DNA from: Nannochloropsis oceanica
Lineage: Eukaryota; Sar; Eustigmatophyceae; Eustigmatales; Monodopsidaceae
Reading direction: 5' to 3'
DNA length: 64,000 nucleotides
Assembly (NCBI GenBank): GCA_004519485.1
Contig: CP038130.1
Coordinates: forward strand, 620,001 to 684,000
The notes beneath the pieces were generated by a model, which saw nothing but the letters and a program-made list of their open reading frames with translations, ran no database searches and had not been told where the DNA came from. Numbering within the stretch: the first letter of the stretch is position 1; each line of letters begins with the position of its first letter. The translations under genes and the position numbers were made by a program. Positions 1 to 11,208 of this stretch are shown in pieces.

Positions 1-3000
1 AAGCCAACAGGTGGGCACAAAAGACCGAGATTCAAAAGGGAGATGTGCTGCTAACAATTGAAGGCCAGTCAATCGCCGGAAAGAATTTTAAGAAGGTCAT
101 GGCCGCGCTAAAGGAACTTCTGGCGACCACCGGGGCCACGCTGCGTTTCCGGACTCACGAAGAGGATATGCGTCTGCTCCGTATGCGTGCTTTGGGCCAG
201 CTGGTGATGGACGCAAAACATAATCTGGAGACAGGCAATGGTGATAAGGTGCATAGTCGATCGGTGAGTGGTGGTAATTTTGGCCATTTATTTACATATG
301 CTCTTGACTGTGCTTATCTTCGCCAGTTGATATTCAAAATCAAAAATATTATTAGTTAAAGCCATGTTTCACGTAGGCAACTGAAGTACTGCACAACAGA
401 TGCAGGCGCTTCAATCGAAATATTGGTTAGGGTTAGCAATGCTTATAACGCTTTTAACATACATTTATGCACACAGGAGGGCCCCGAGTACATCGCAGTC
501 CAGCTGAAGCCGGTTGGTCCCAGTGTTTATATTATCGTGAACAGGCTAGATCCGAGCACAAATCCGCCGTATCGCATCGTAAACAGGACGAAAAACTTTA
601 TGGTCTACTTTCGGCAGCTGGGCTGTGAGTCTCATCCGTGGGTCTCATTAGGTCCGCATGAGTCCAGCATGTACGCCTGGGAGGAGCCTATGAAGCCCCA
701 TAAGCTGGATCTGCGAGTCGCCGCCAAGAGAAATATGCCAGGACGGCGTGCTCCACCTACCGGCGAAGCGGTTTCTGAAGTTGAGCGGCGGGGCTTCTTC
801 TGTCGCGATGTGCCGAATGAGTTCACGACCAAGAACTCCTCTGTTCGTGTCCGCTTAGATGAGATTGGTTTTACACATGCCATCCCGCTCCAAGAGCCCT
901 ACACAGATGATGGACATAGTCTGATTGCACGCGTAGGGACTGAAGGGACGACTCGAGTCTTATATGTGTCGAAGGATGGCTCAGCAGAGGAATCTATAAG
1001 CGTAGAGAAGCGACAAGAGGAGTTGGCCAAGCTCCGGCAGGTATACGTTGAGCATCACGACGTATACAGTCAGCTTACCGAGGAACTTGCACAGCATGCA
1101 CGCCAGCAGTATTTTTTGAGTCCCCTGAGCCAAATCAAGGATCTAAATCTGAGCGCGATCGAGGACGCAATTGGTAGCCTCCAAGCTGAGCTGTATAATG
1201 CCGATCCGCACATTCGAGAACGCCATCACTTATTGGTGGAGGTGAAAGAGGCCAAAGGATTGCGGGCAGGAGATGTTTCGGGCCTTTCTGATCCATTTGT
1301 GCAAGTGAGCCTAAAGATCCAGGACCGGCTTTTCAAACGTGATCCTACCTATCAACAGCAGTATACGACATATGTAGTAGACAAGTCTCTGAACCCAAAG
1401 TGGCAAAACCAGCTGTTTATCTTCAAGGTTCCTCCACAGGCCGTCGCGAATCCAAAGGCATATTCTATCCATGTAAAGGTGAAAGATTTTGACGGCCCCA
1501 TGAAAAAGAGCGACTTTTTGGGGCGGATTGATATGCAATTGGACGTGCTGGAAAATGAAATGGAGTTGGACGGCTGGTACTTCTTGACACCGAATCCTCA
1601 CCTTTTTCAGCAGTCAATGCAAATGGGCGCAAACCAGCCAGACTTAGGTGCCATACACCTGCGCATGCGGTGGATCCATTCGTTACAGGGCCTTGTCAGC
1701 AACCTGGAAGACTGGACCAAGAGCAAAATGCTTGAGTTAGAGATCCAACAACAACAAATGGAGAAGGAGAAGCTCCAACAGGAAGGTGCCGTGGATCACC
1801 ACTTGCAACTTGAGAACGACGGACCGATCAATCACCGGAAACTAGCGAATGTCAGGTAATGATAGAGATAGAATCGGCGAGTCATAAAATGAAGCGTATG
1901 CGCATTTAGCCTTAGTAATGTCTATGTTCATAATGGTCATCTCAGAAACTGAAAATCACGACAGGCGCAAAGACTTTTTAACGTTGTGACAAGTACATAT
2001 ATCACACATAAATATCGATCGCCATGCTTACTTGAATTTATGTGTCTTGTTCGTATACTTAATTACAAACAGGATCATGGAGATACGTCCGCGAGATAAT
2101 CCTAACGGACCGCCTGGCCGCGGAGGCCGCCTGGCACATTCTGTTCGAGGCATTTTTGGTCGCAACGCCGACGATCCTAGCAGCCCAAGTACCCTGCTTC
2201 TGCCAGAAGAGCATTCCGAAAGCCTCCCACCCGTGTGGGAGCGCAAAGACAGCCTCAAACGCGACGAATCCGGACTTGACATTTTTCCTCGCCCTGCCCC
2301 ACTGCGAGAGCAGGCGCCGTTGTCGTCCCCCGATGTTATGAGGGCGCGAGTTGCTTTGTCGCGTTGGCGTAAGCGGCAGATGTTTTCTCATATCTTGCAG
2401 CACTCAGAAGAGGATTCCAATTGTGAAGCTCTGCAGCGTAGCGGGTCCCATGACTCCACCTCTTCAACCTTTTCATATAGGCGTTCGAAAAGCGAGATTG
2501 GCTTTGCAGCCGAGCTTTTCCTGCGCAGTGTGGGGGTTCCCACCTTTACGCGGCCTAGGTCCTACATCACCCAGCACCAGGCAGCCTTGCACGGGTCCAG
2601 CTGCGCAAGCTTTCCAAAGCACTTCTTGTCACGGGGCCTGACGGCTCATTCAACGCGGCGCATTTTGGCAACTCAACATGGTATAGCCCGTCGAAGCTTC
2701 GAGCAGGAGGTCGCGCGATCCCACCGCTGTGTCAATAATCCTGGAGGAACTCTGAGCATTCGTCCGTTGCAGGCTCTGAATCTTGGGGAGAAAGCCAAGT
2801 CCACTTATGTTACCGTGCGCTATGGCCTTCATTTACAGCGTACAGGCAAGGCAAAACCAGGTGCTCACCCACGCTGGGAGGCTGAGAACGGGCGCAATGA
2901 TTTGGCGTTGCAGGTTGAGCACCTCAACACAACGGGAAGCATTCACATCACCATCTGGAGTGAGCATGAGTTGCAAGATGCGGAACTGGGTCATATTGAA

Positions 3001-6000
3001 GTGCCTTTAGGTTCAGTAATAGACTGCTGCGATGATCACGGGGACTATGTGCGGTGGTTCCCATTGCTGCTTTTCACGGACACCCAGTCAGTGGAGGGCA
3101 ACATGGGGCGGGCTTCGTGCCCTTGGACTTCAGAAAAGTCATCTTCTGATGACTTTGCACACAAGCCCTGCTTGAAGCTGGGCTTCCGCTGGGTCCCGCT
3201 TGACCATAGTCAGCACATTCTCAAAACCAGCAGCTATCTGCGAGCATACCTGGCAGAAATGTCAGTTTCAATCGTGGACTCCAATCAATGTACCGAGTTG
3301 TTATCTTTGACGATGCGCAGTGTTGAGGCCCGCTATGTGGATAATCCATTCCTGACACGGGCCAGCTTGGTGGTGTCTTGCGTGCAACTGGACAATCAAC
3401 TTCCTAAGACCGAGGCACCGATCGTGTTTGGTCCCACGCCGATGCAAATGTCACAGCCACTGTTGCAGTGCAACCTCTTTCGGCAAAAAGACAGGAACGA
3501 AGTGACGCGACCAGACCATTTGTACCGTCTGAAGTACGTCTTCATCTTGCTGCAAGAAGTAGATGTTAAGATTGAAGAAGACTTTCTCCACGCCCTGTGG
3601 CAGTCCTTTTCACGCGTAATAGTGGACCACTTGGTAACCACCTTCGCGCTGTATGACCAGAAGCAGAAGCAGCAGCAGCAGCAGATCGGACGGGAGCGAG
3701 GAAAGGGCGCTCGATCACTGGTCCCGAGTATAGCACAGCCGATTGAGTCAAGGTCCTCATCTGTGTCGTCCCCGATAGGCTCTGGAGCGTGCTCGCGTTC
3801 TGGAGAATTCCTGCAAGACACAGACGGTTCTCAATCCTCGTCGTCTCATTTGAGCTCTCAGCAGCAGACTAGGCAGGCTCCCAAAGGCGTCGATATGTCT
3901 CCTTATTCCCGGTCTGATTACAGCTTCGCCAAGGACAACACTTCTTGGCACTCAGAAGAAGCACGAAAGTACACCATCATCGCCCCTGATGTAGGCTTTG
4001 GAGTGGATGAGGCGGAGGGCAATGATTCGGACATTCATGAGGACGCCTATTCATACATGACACAGATGGTGTACATCGAGCAGCTAGAACTTTGCCCCAT
4101 TAAGGTCAACATAAGCTTCTTTAAAAATTCAGCGGATCGGAAACTCTGGAAAGCTGCAGCTGCCACTACTTCGAATTCGACCGCTGTCGCTGCCGCCACT
4201 GCAGGAGGGGGCGCACTGCTAGGTGGAATGGACACGTCCCATCTGATAGTAAATGGCCAGTTGACTTCTACGGCAGCGCACAGGAATCCTCGCGTGGCAT
4301 CTATCTATACTACGTTCCAGTTGATGACAGACGTAGTGCTGCCTCTCGTTCCCTCCATATCCAACGCGTCCATCAAGCTGAATGCCCTGAACATCGCGCA
4401 CGTTTTTCAGTCGCCGACAGAGATCTGTGCAACATTGCAAGCGCACTACACTTCCAATTTCCTGTTTCAATTATACAAAATTATTGGCAGTGTTGACATC
4501 ATTGGAAATCCCTTGAGCTTCGCAAACAGTTTGGGTACCGGTATGATTGATTTCTTCTATGAGCCGGCACAAGGACTGGTCAAAAGCCCTAAGGCGTTTG
4601 TGCGGGGGGTCGTCAAAGGCACGTCATCGTTGGTGACGAACACTACCTCTGGATTTCTGGGCGTTGCAGGCAAGATAAGTAAGAGCGTGGGGAGCGGCGT
4701 ACTATTTACCATCTCCAAGGACCAACGTTTCATGCAGTCGCGGGAACGGCTGGCCAAGGAACGGAATGAGGTTTACGTGCGACCTGTCAAGGACTTATTC
4801 CACGGCGTCTTTCATGGCGTGACAGGAATCATCGCAGATCCTTACTACGGGGCGCGCCGAGGTATGTTATCAAGGAGGCACGCATACAATCACCCGTTCA
4901 CATGAATTCAGCATACTTCCCGGTGATATCTCATAATAGCTCATCCAAAACCAACTCCATATGCACGTCCAATCAGATGGCTGTCGTGGGTTTCTTGTCG
5001 GCTGCGGGTATGGACTAGTGGGCGTCGTGGCTAAACCCATCGTCGGCGTGCTCGACGCTGTAGCACATACATCAGATGGCTTTCGTGACTTAGCCATGGT
5101 TATGTCGATGGACAAACGCTTGGAGCCTGTCCGACGCCACCGGCTTCAGCACACATTTGCCAACGACGGGCGCCTTTTACCATATAATACCAAGGTGCGT
5201 ATATGCTTCAAAATCGCATAGCAAGGTTGTACGAGTATCTGCCCAGGGCGCACGCATGTGACTACTGATCAACTTGTGTCTGGTTGAAAACTATGACTTC
5301 ATGTGTCCGAGCGAACATATGTAGAGATAATTTTGTTCAAGCTTGTTGAGTCTGATCTTGCGGTCGGTATATAAAAAAATGTAAAGTCATTCATTTACAT
5401 ATAAAGGTACAATTGCAAGACTAACCACCCCACAACCATTTATGCATTATTAAACGATAGCTGGCGCGAGGGATGTTGATCTTGCAGCAGTTTAGTCGAA
5501 AATCCTGGAAGGAAAAATTGGGTAGCAGCAGTGCTTTGTCGGGTATTGATGCTAACTATAGCAGATCGGGCGGTGGTGCCACGGCAGGGCTGAAAACAGA
5601 CAAGGGTAGGGCTATGGCTGCCGTCGATGCAGCCAGACGTAATGTGTTTTCCTCCACCAAAAGCGTTGTATCAGCAGTAGCGGGCACGCTTAAAATTGTC
5701 GACGCTCGCAAGGAAATGCTGGAAACTTGGGGTTTTGACACGAATGACTCTGTCATCTTGACGGAAATCATTACAAAGGAGCCGAAAGAGGAGAGGCTAA
5801 TCGTCATCAGCACTGAGCGCGTCATCTGTGCAGATTGCTTTTACAAAGGGGGCTCTGCGCCCGAGGTGCACCTTCTGTGGCAGGCCCCGCTCAAGGCCAT
5901 CCGAGATGTGGCCCTGAAGAGTATGCCATTAGTTTTGACGTTCCATATCGATCGGCAAGCAGTCAAGACTGCGGCTCTGAGTCCGGAACACTCTGGCGTA

Positions 6001-6858
6001 GATAACTTGGGCGCTGGCGATGGCGAGGTCAAATCGCACGCACAGCCCCAACCTACCCGACCCTCCCACTGCCAGATCGTGCAGAAACGCCTTCTGGGCG
6101 ATTGGCAGCACAATAATGTGGCTTTTATGCGCGTCTACAACATCGTGAAATGCCTCCTAGGCCGCTTGGATGAGGTGGACGTGAACGCGGGGTATGGGTT
6201 TGGCGTGCATTGCAACAATGGGGGCTTCCAGTTTGGAGTGTGGGAGTTTGCACCTTTGGAGCCGCTCCGACCGTTCCTTACTTCTCCTGTTCCTCACACG
6301 TACAGCTCAGAAATCAGAGCACCCGAGGGATTATCTGTGGGAGCGATGGGACCGGTGGAAACTGGCAACGACGCCAAAGATGAATGGCCCCTTTTTCACG
6401 TGCTTGAACAAACATCTTGGATCGGAGTCAACAGGCTGACGGAGGGGGCAATGCAGCAGGACATTTTCCTCTCTAAACCGAAACAAAAAATTGGGCATCC
6501 CGTACAGACCGACCCGACGCTGCTACCGTCACAACCAGTGGGTTCCACAACCACTGGCAGTAGCAGCAGTCGCAGCAGCAGCGGCACCAGCACGAGCAGT
6601 TGGAAGGGGGCCAGTGCGCCATTTCCCCGAAGTGTGCCGTCTATATTTATTCGTGATGGTGGCACCGATGCTGATGCCAGTAGCCGAACCGACACCGCCG
6701 CTGCCAGAAACTCGAGCACCGACAGTAGCAGGGTGGATGAGGGTGAATCTGCCTCTAATCAGCTCCTGGGGAAGATTGATATGTTGGAAGCCCGCCTTTT
6801 CGATCTGGAACACGACAGTGTGCTCTTTTCTCCAGGTGGCGCTTGGAGAACAAGATGA
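1..6858 (+). CDS. VPS13: VPS13-family lipid-transfer protein, C-terminal part (5' end outside window)
   Basis: VPS13 proteins are rod-like bridges that move lipids between organelles at contact sites. I join exons 3-263, 477-1855, 2073-4861, 4977-5194 and 5488-6858; phases match at each join and give 2,005 residues ending at the stop at 6856. The order seen is: a PDZ-like half domain (GDVLLTIEGQ, residues about 14-55); a VAB/SHR-BD adaptor-binding segment (IVNRTKNFMVYFRQLG, then WEEP, from residue 88); a C2 domain (about 335-470, LSDPFVQV and SLNPKW); a long Ser/Gln-rich middle; the VPS13 C-terminal region (GVVKGTSSLVTNTTSGFLG, VRPVKDLFHGVFHG, GYGLVGVVAKPIVGVLD); and a last PH-like ATG_C-type module (VDARKEMLETWGF, LIVISTERVICAD). 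The N-terminal chorein domain must lie upstream of the window. The Ser-rich tail after residue about 1,890 is low complexity. Family assignment is firm; exon edges are less so. Confidence 0.9.
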
Positions 6859-9067
6859 TCACGCGTAGATGGCAGGATTGATCTGAAATGTGTGGGAAAC
6901 GCAACAATGGTCACACATGCATATAATTTATGTGGCATCAATCAGTGTTTATATGTATATAACAAATAAATATATCTCGCAAACAATGTTTGCTATCTGG
7001 TTTCATGTCTGCTGCCAATTTGAATTTTCCTCTTTGAATGCGTGTCGGACCGCCTTATTTATCCACCAGGTTAATTATGAACTCAATCTTTGCGAGGTAC
7101 CGGAGGGTTGCGAACGGGCTAATTAATCTACACAGCAGCCGGGGACGGGCGTGCACCCTTTGGCAAGAGTGAGGAACGAACAGTTTGTCGACCCTATTAT
7201 TTCCATTTGAATCCCACCACCAACATGGCCAGTTTGACGAGACAAGTGCACATGACGACGACATCGGGCGCCTGCGACAGATTGCCCATCAGACAGGATG
7301 ACGAAGCAGCGTGGCCGATGCTGTGTTATCACGCTAAGAGACTAGGCGTGATAAACGAAGTGGCCATTTTAGTGAATGAGGATTTGGGTCACATGGGTAA
7401 TGAGGTGATAGCCTTGTATGGAAGAGGGGGTCGGATTGTGAATCAAATGGTTCAACAAGTAGTGAGTGGCCACTTCGTCCAAACCGCCTGGTGCCTTTAG
7501 TGTGACTGCCTAAAATCTGCCAATGTTGGTTCGCCTTTTAGAAAAGCGAGAGTGCGTCGTTGTAGAAGTAGACAATGGCACGAACATTATACGTCAAATC
7601 CACCGCAACCTGCCTGACGGGAATTTTTTGTACACAGGCGATCGTGGTAGTCCTCAAGCGAACTTGGCTCGTCAATCTCTCGCCATGGGAGGCCGGCCTT
7701 GTTGTTGGTGATATTCAAGTGAGAATAGTCTGGTCCCTTGTCTATCATTTCCTCATCTTTCCCAGAGAGTGTGAAAATCAGGCCCATCCAGTACATGTTA
7801 TAGGTTCAAAAGTCTCGGCACCTGTTTTACGAGCTGAAACTAGAAAAAAAAACATGATTTGCCCGGAGTAACAGTGTTCCTTTCTATCTGAAATACTTCT
7901 CAAGTTTGATCTGTCTTTTCTCCAAGAGGCAACCAACCCCCCTCCCTGATTGTCACTTGTGATTTCTTTTCCGTTCTTTTTCCTATCTTCTTATCGTAAT
8001 CGATCATCTTCCCAAAGAGATTCTCGCCAAAACCTTGTTATTTCCACACTCACACACTCACACTCACTGCTTCACTGCTTTAGCTTCACTAGCTTGAAAG
8101 AAAACAAGCGTGAACACAGTTCAGGGTGGCTTGTGACCCGACTTTAAACCCCAGAGCGTTTCGTAAAAGAGTCGAAATAGGCGATGAAGGAGGTAATTCT
8201 ACCACACCCACATATGGATAATTTAACAAACTTCCTACCGGACAGCGGACTTCCCGAGATTTGGCAGTGTGTACATCGAGATTTGGATCGAAGAAAATTG
8301 GGACGAAAAGTCAGTCTCGAACTGCGGCCCAAGGGAGTGTGAATCAAAATTTTGGACCCAAGAAAGTGATGTTGGGACACAAGTCTCGAATCCCCGCCCA
8401 AATGAAAGGGGGAGTGTGTGGCAATTCGGGCCGAAGGATATGGCTTCGGGCCACAAGTCTTAATTCGCGGCCTAAAAGATCCGTTGGAAAGAACCGTTAA
8501 GTAAGGAGGTTGGAGAGCCGTTGAAGAGGCTTGTAGCGGCCCCCGGAAAAAGTCCTCTCCTAAATAAAAGACATACTCAGCCCGAGGCTCTGGCTCAAAT
8601 TTTGGGCTGTGCCTTGCTCCTTTCCACGTACTGATTATATTCTCTCTCCTCATCATGCGGCTTGCACGCATGGGGGCGGTGTTGGCCCATTATTTTTGCA
8701 TGGGCCCATGCCTGGCAGGTGTAGCAGCAGCACACGATTCACTAGTCAGGGTTGGGCGTCATTAATCATTAATCTTGTCACTGCATGAAGTGATCTACGT
8801 GCCCAAAAACCCTTTGCCGTATTACCAGGCCTTTTGGTCCAAGGCTCACGCGCAAGGGATAGCCTTACCCATCCTATTTCATCAAAGGGCAATGCGTGCG
8901 ATGCACGGTTCTTATCTCTCATGTTTCCATGTCCCTGCATGAGACCAAGACTAGACTGGTCCACTAATTTTGAAAATGTTGCTCACATATATATTCACTC
9001 ACACAATATTACAGCTATTTTGCTCCTTCTGCTTTCCTGAGGCCACTGCCTTTTGTACCAGTCAGGT
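6859..9067. other. Gene-poor interval between VPS13 and the repeat-protein gene
   Basis: No gene here can be supported. Several open frames of 60-100 codons exist on both strands (for example 7207-7500 plus and 7587-7796 minus), but none shows a domain, a conserved motif or convincing splice sites. The interval holds the degenerate tandem repeat at 8240-8480. A perfect 14-bp palindrome, GCATGGGCCCATGC, lies at 8698-8711. An AT-rich stretch at 6900-6990 just after VPS13 probably contains its 3' untranslated region. Confidence 0.5.
8240..8480. repeat. Degenerate tandem repeat, ~70-bp period
   Basis: The element CAAGTCTCGAA followed by a CCGCCC/GCGGCC block returns at about 8312, 8380 and 8454, each time followed by GGGAGTGTG, a TTTGG or TTCGGG block and AAG. 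A more eroded unit precedes it from about 8250. Spacings are 68 and 74 bases, so units vary by small indels. What follows (8500-8640) is GGAGAGCC-type sequence with CTAAATAAAAG. This could be part of an old retroelement end, but no coding part is visible nearby, so I leave it as an unclassified repeat. Confidence 0.5.
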
Positions 9068-11208
9068 ATGATCCTGATCCGCCGCGTCACCTTCGGCTCT
9101 TTGACACTCCTATTCTGGACTATCGTCGCGCAAGGTAAGTTACGATCAGATTTATGAGGCTGTAAAGACTTAACTTGATTGGTGGGAAGGTCTTAGAGAC
9201 AGGAATGACTGGAGGAGGGGTGAAATACAACTTGCCTCAGACACTCCCTCATCTCCCTCACCTCCCCTTTCATTCACTGTAGATTCGCCGTACACTCCTC
9301 CCCCCTACGGCTCTCACCGATGGCTGGCTGAAGAAGGTAATAAACATGCTCCATATTCTAAGTCACTTACTGACCCTTCCCACCTCTATCTAACACTGTA
9401 TCCCTCCACTTCTACAAGGCTGGCCCTATACCTCTTCCACCTACGGATCGCACCGCTGGCTTGCAGAAAAGGACCCCACGAGCCCGTACACGCCTCCTCC
9501 TTATGGGTCCCACCGCTGGCTCGCGGAAGATGACACGGCAAGCCCTTACACTCCTCCCCCCTACGGATCGCACCGCTGGCTTGCAGAGAAGGACCCCGCG
9601 AGCCCGTACACGCCCCCTCCTTATGGGTCCCACCGCTGGCTCGCGGAAGATGACACGGCAAGCCCTTACACTCCTCCCCCCTACGGATCGCACCGCTGGC
9701 TTGCAGAGAAGGACCCCGCGAGCCCGTACACGCCTCCTCCTTATGGGTCCCACCGCTGGCTCGCGGAAGATGACACGGCAAGCCCTTACACTCCTCCCCC
9801 CTACGGATCGCACCGCTGGCTTGCAGAGAAGGACCCCGCGAGCCCGTACACGCCTCCTCCTTATGGGTCCCACCGCTGGCTCGCGGAAGATGACACGGCA
9901 AGCCCTTACACTCCTCCCCCCTACGGATCGCACCGCTGGCTTGCAGAGAAGGACCCCGCGAGCCCGTACACGCCTCCTCCTTATGGGTCCCACCGCTGGC
10001 TCGCGGAAGATGACACGGCAAGCCCTTACACTCCTCCCCCCTACGGATCGCACCGCTGGCTTGCAGAGAAGGACCCCGCGAGCCCGTACACGCCTCCTCC
10101 TTATGGGTCCCACCGCTGGCTCGCGGAAGATGACACGGCAAGCCCTTACACTCCTCCCCCCTACGGATCGCACCGCTGGCTTGCAGAGAAGGACCCCGCG
10201 AGCCCGTACACGCCTCCTCCTTATGGGTCCCACCGCTGGCTCGCGGAAGATGACACGGCAAGCCCTTACACTCCTCCCCCCTACGGATCGCACCGCTGGC
10301 TTGCAGAGAAGGACCCCGCGAGCCCGTACACGCCTCCTCCTTATGGGTCCCACCGCTGGCTCGCGGAAGATGACACGGCAAGCCCTTACACTCCTCCCCC
10401 CTACGGATCGCACCGCTGGCTTGCAGAGAAGGACCCCGCGAGCCCGTACACGCCTCCTCCTTATGGGTCCCACCGCTGGCTCGCGGAAGATGACACGGCA
10501 AGCCCTTACACTCCTCCCCCCTACGGATCGCACCGCTGGCTTGCAGAGAAGGACCCCGCGAGCCCGTACACGCCTCCTCCTTATGGGTCCCACCGCTGGC
10601 TCGCGGAAGATGACACGGCAAGCCCTTACACTCCTCCCCCCTACGGATCGCACCGCTGGCTTGCAGAGAAGGACCCCGCGAGCCCGTACACGCCTCCTCC
10701 TTATGGGTCCCACCGCTGGCTCGCGGAAGATGACACGGCAAGCCCTTACACTCCTCCCCCCTACGGATCGCACCGCTGGCTTGCAGAGAAGGACCCCGCG
10801 AGCCCGTACACGCCTCCTCCTTATGGGTCCCACCGCTGGCTCGCGGAAGATGACACGGCAAGCCCTTACACTCCTCCCCCCTACGGATCGCACCGCTGGC
10901 TTGCAGAGAAGGACCCCGCGAGCCCGTACACGCCTCCTCCTTATGGGTCCCACCGCTGGCTCGCGGAAGATGACACGGCAAGCCCTTACACTCCTCCCCC
11001 CTACGGATCGCGCCAGTGGTTGGCCAAAGACAATATCGCTACTGTGCCGTATGGAACGACCCAGCCCGTGATGACCGAGCGAGCGCACGAGAGCAAAATC
11101 GCGCTAGGCGAGCCCTTGTCAACCTACCATACCAAGACGCAAACCGTCGCGAGCCTGGAGATCCACGGCGTCAACAACACCGGCCGTCGGTATCTACGTC
11201 GGGGATAA
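9068..11208 (+). CDS. Secreted Pro/Tyr/Trp repeat protein (28 copies of a 20-residue unit)
   Basis: I do not recognise this family. Exons 9068-9134, 9283-9336 and 9419-11208 join in phase 1 each time and give 636 residues. The N-terminus (MILIRRVTFGSLTLLFWTIVAQ) looks like a signal peptide. The rest is 28 units of SPYTPPPYGSHRWLAE plus a four-residue linker that alternates DDTA and KDPA. Exon 2 encodes exactly one unit, and exon 3 holds 27. The first unit of exon 3 (WPYTSSTYGSHRW) and the last (SRQWLAKD) diverge. A unique tail of about 60 residues (ATVPYGTTQPV ... GRRYLRRG) ends at TAA 11206, and an AATAAA overlaps the stop. Composition (about 20-25% Pro, 10% Tyr, one Trp and one His-Arg pair per unit) suggests an extracellular structural or adhesive protein, perhaps hydroxyprolinated; that is inference. 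The frame is supported by the signal peptide, the splice phases and purely synonymous differences between unit types. Confidence 0.8.
9421..11035 (+). repeat. 60/120-bp coding tandem repeat array
   Basis: Units of 60 bases occur in two alternating types, A (starting AGCCCGTACACG) and B (starting AGCCCTTACACT), so the true period is 120 bases. From 9541 to 10980 the 120-bp dimers are essentially identical; I see only an isolated change (CCCCCTCC against CCTCCTCC near 9613). The period is a multiple of three, so several frames on both strands stay open for over 500 codons. These are by-products of the repeat, not genes. Confidence 0.97.

Noticed and set aside
7207-7500. 97-codon plus-strand frame
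   Set aside because: No family resemblance, no splice context, and no codon bias that I can judge by eye.
8500-8640. Possible long-terminal-repeat end after the 70-bp repeat
   Set aside because: There is only an AATAAA-like site and purine-rich sequence; no second copy, primer site or coding remains nearby.
9421-11035. Regular repeats considered as a CRISPR array
   Set aside because: There are no unique spacers, the units abut directly and encode protein, and the genome is eukaryotic.
9386-11088. Three open frames of more than 500 codons across the repeat array (two minus, one plus)
   Set aside because: They arise because the 60-bp unit is a multiple of three and lacks stops in those frames. 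The spliced frame with a signal peptide and synonymous-only A/B differences is the real one.
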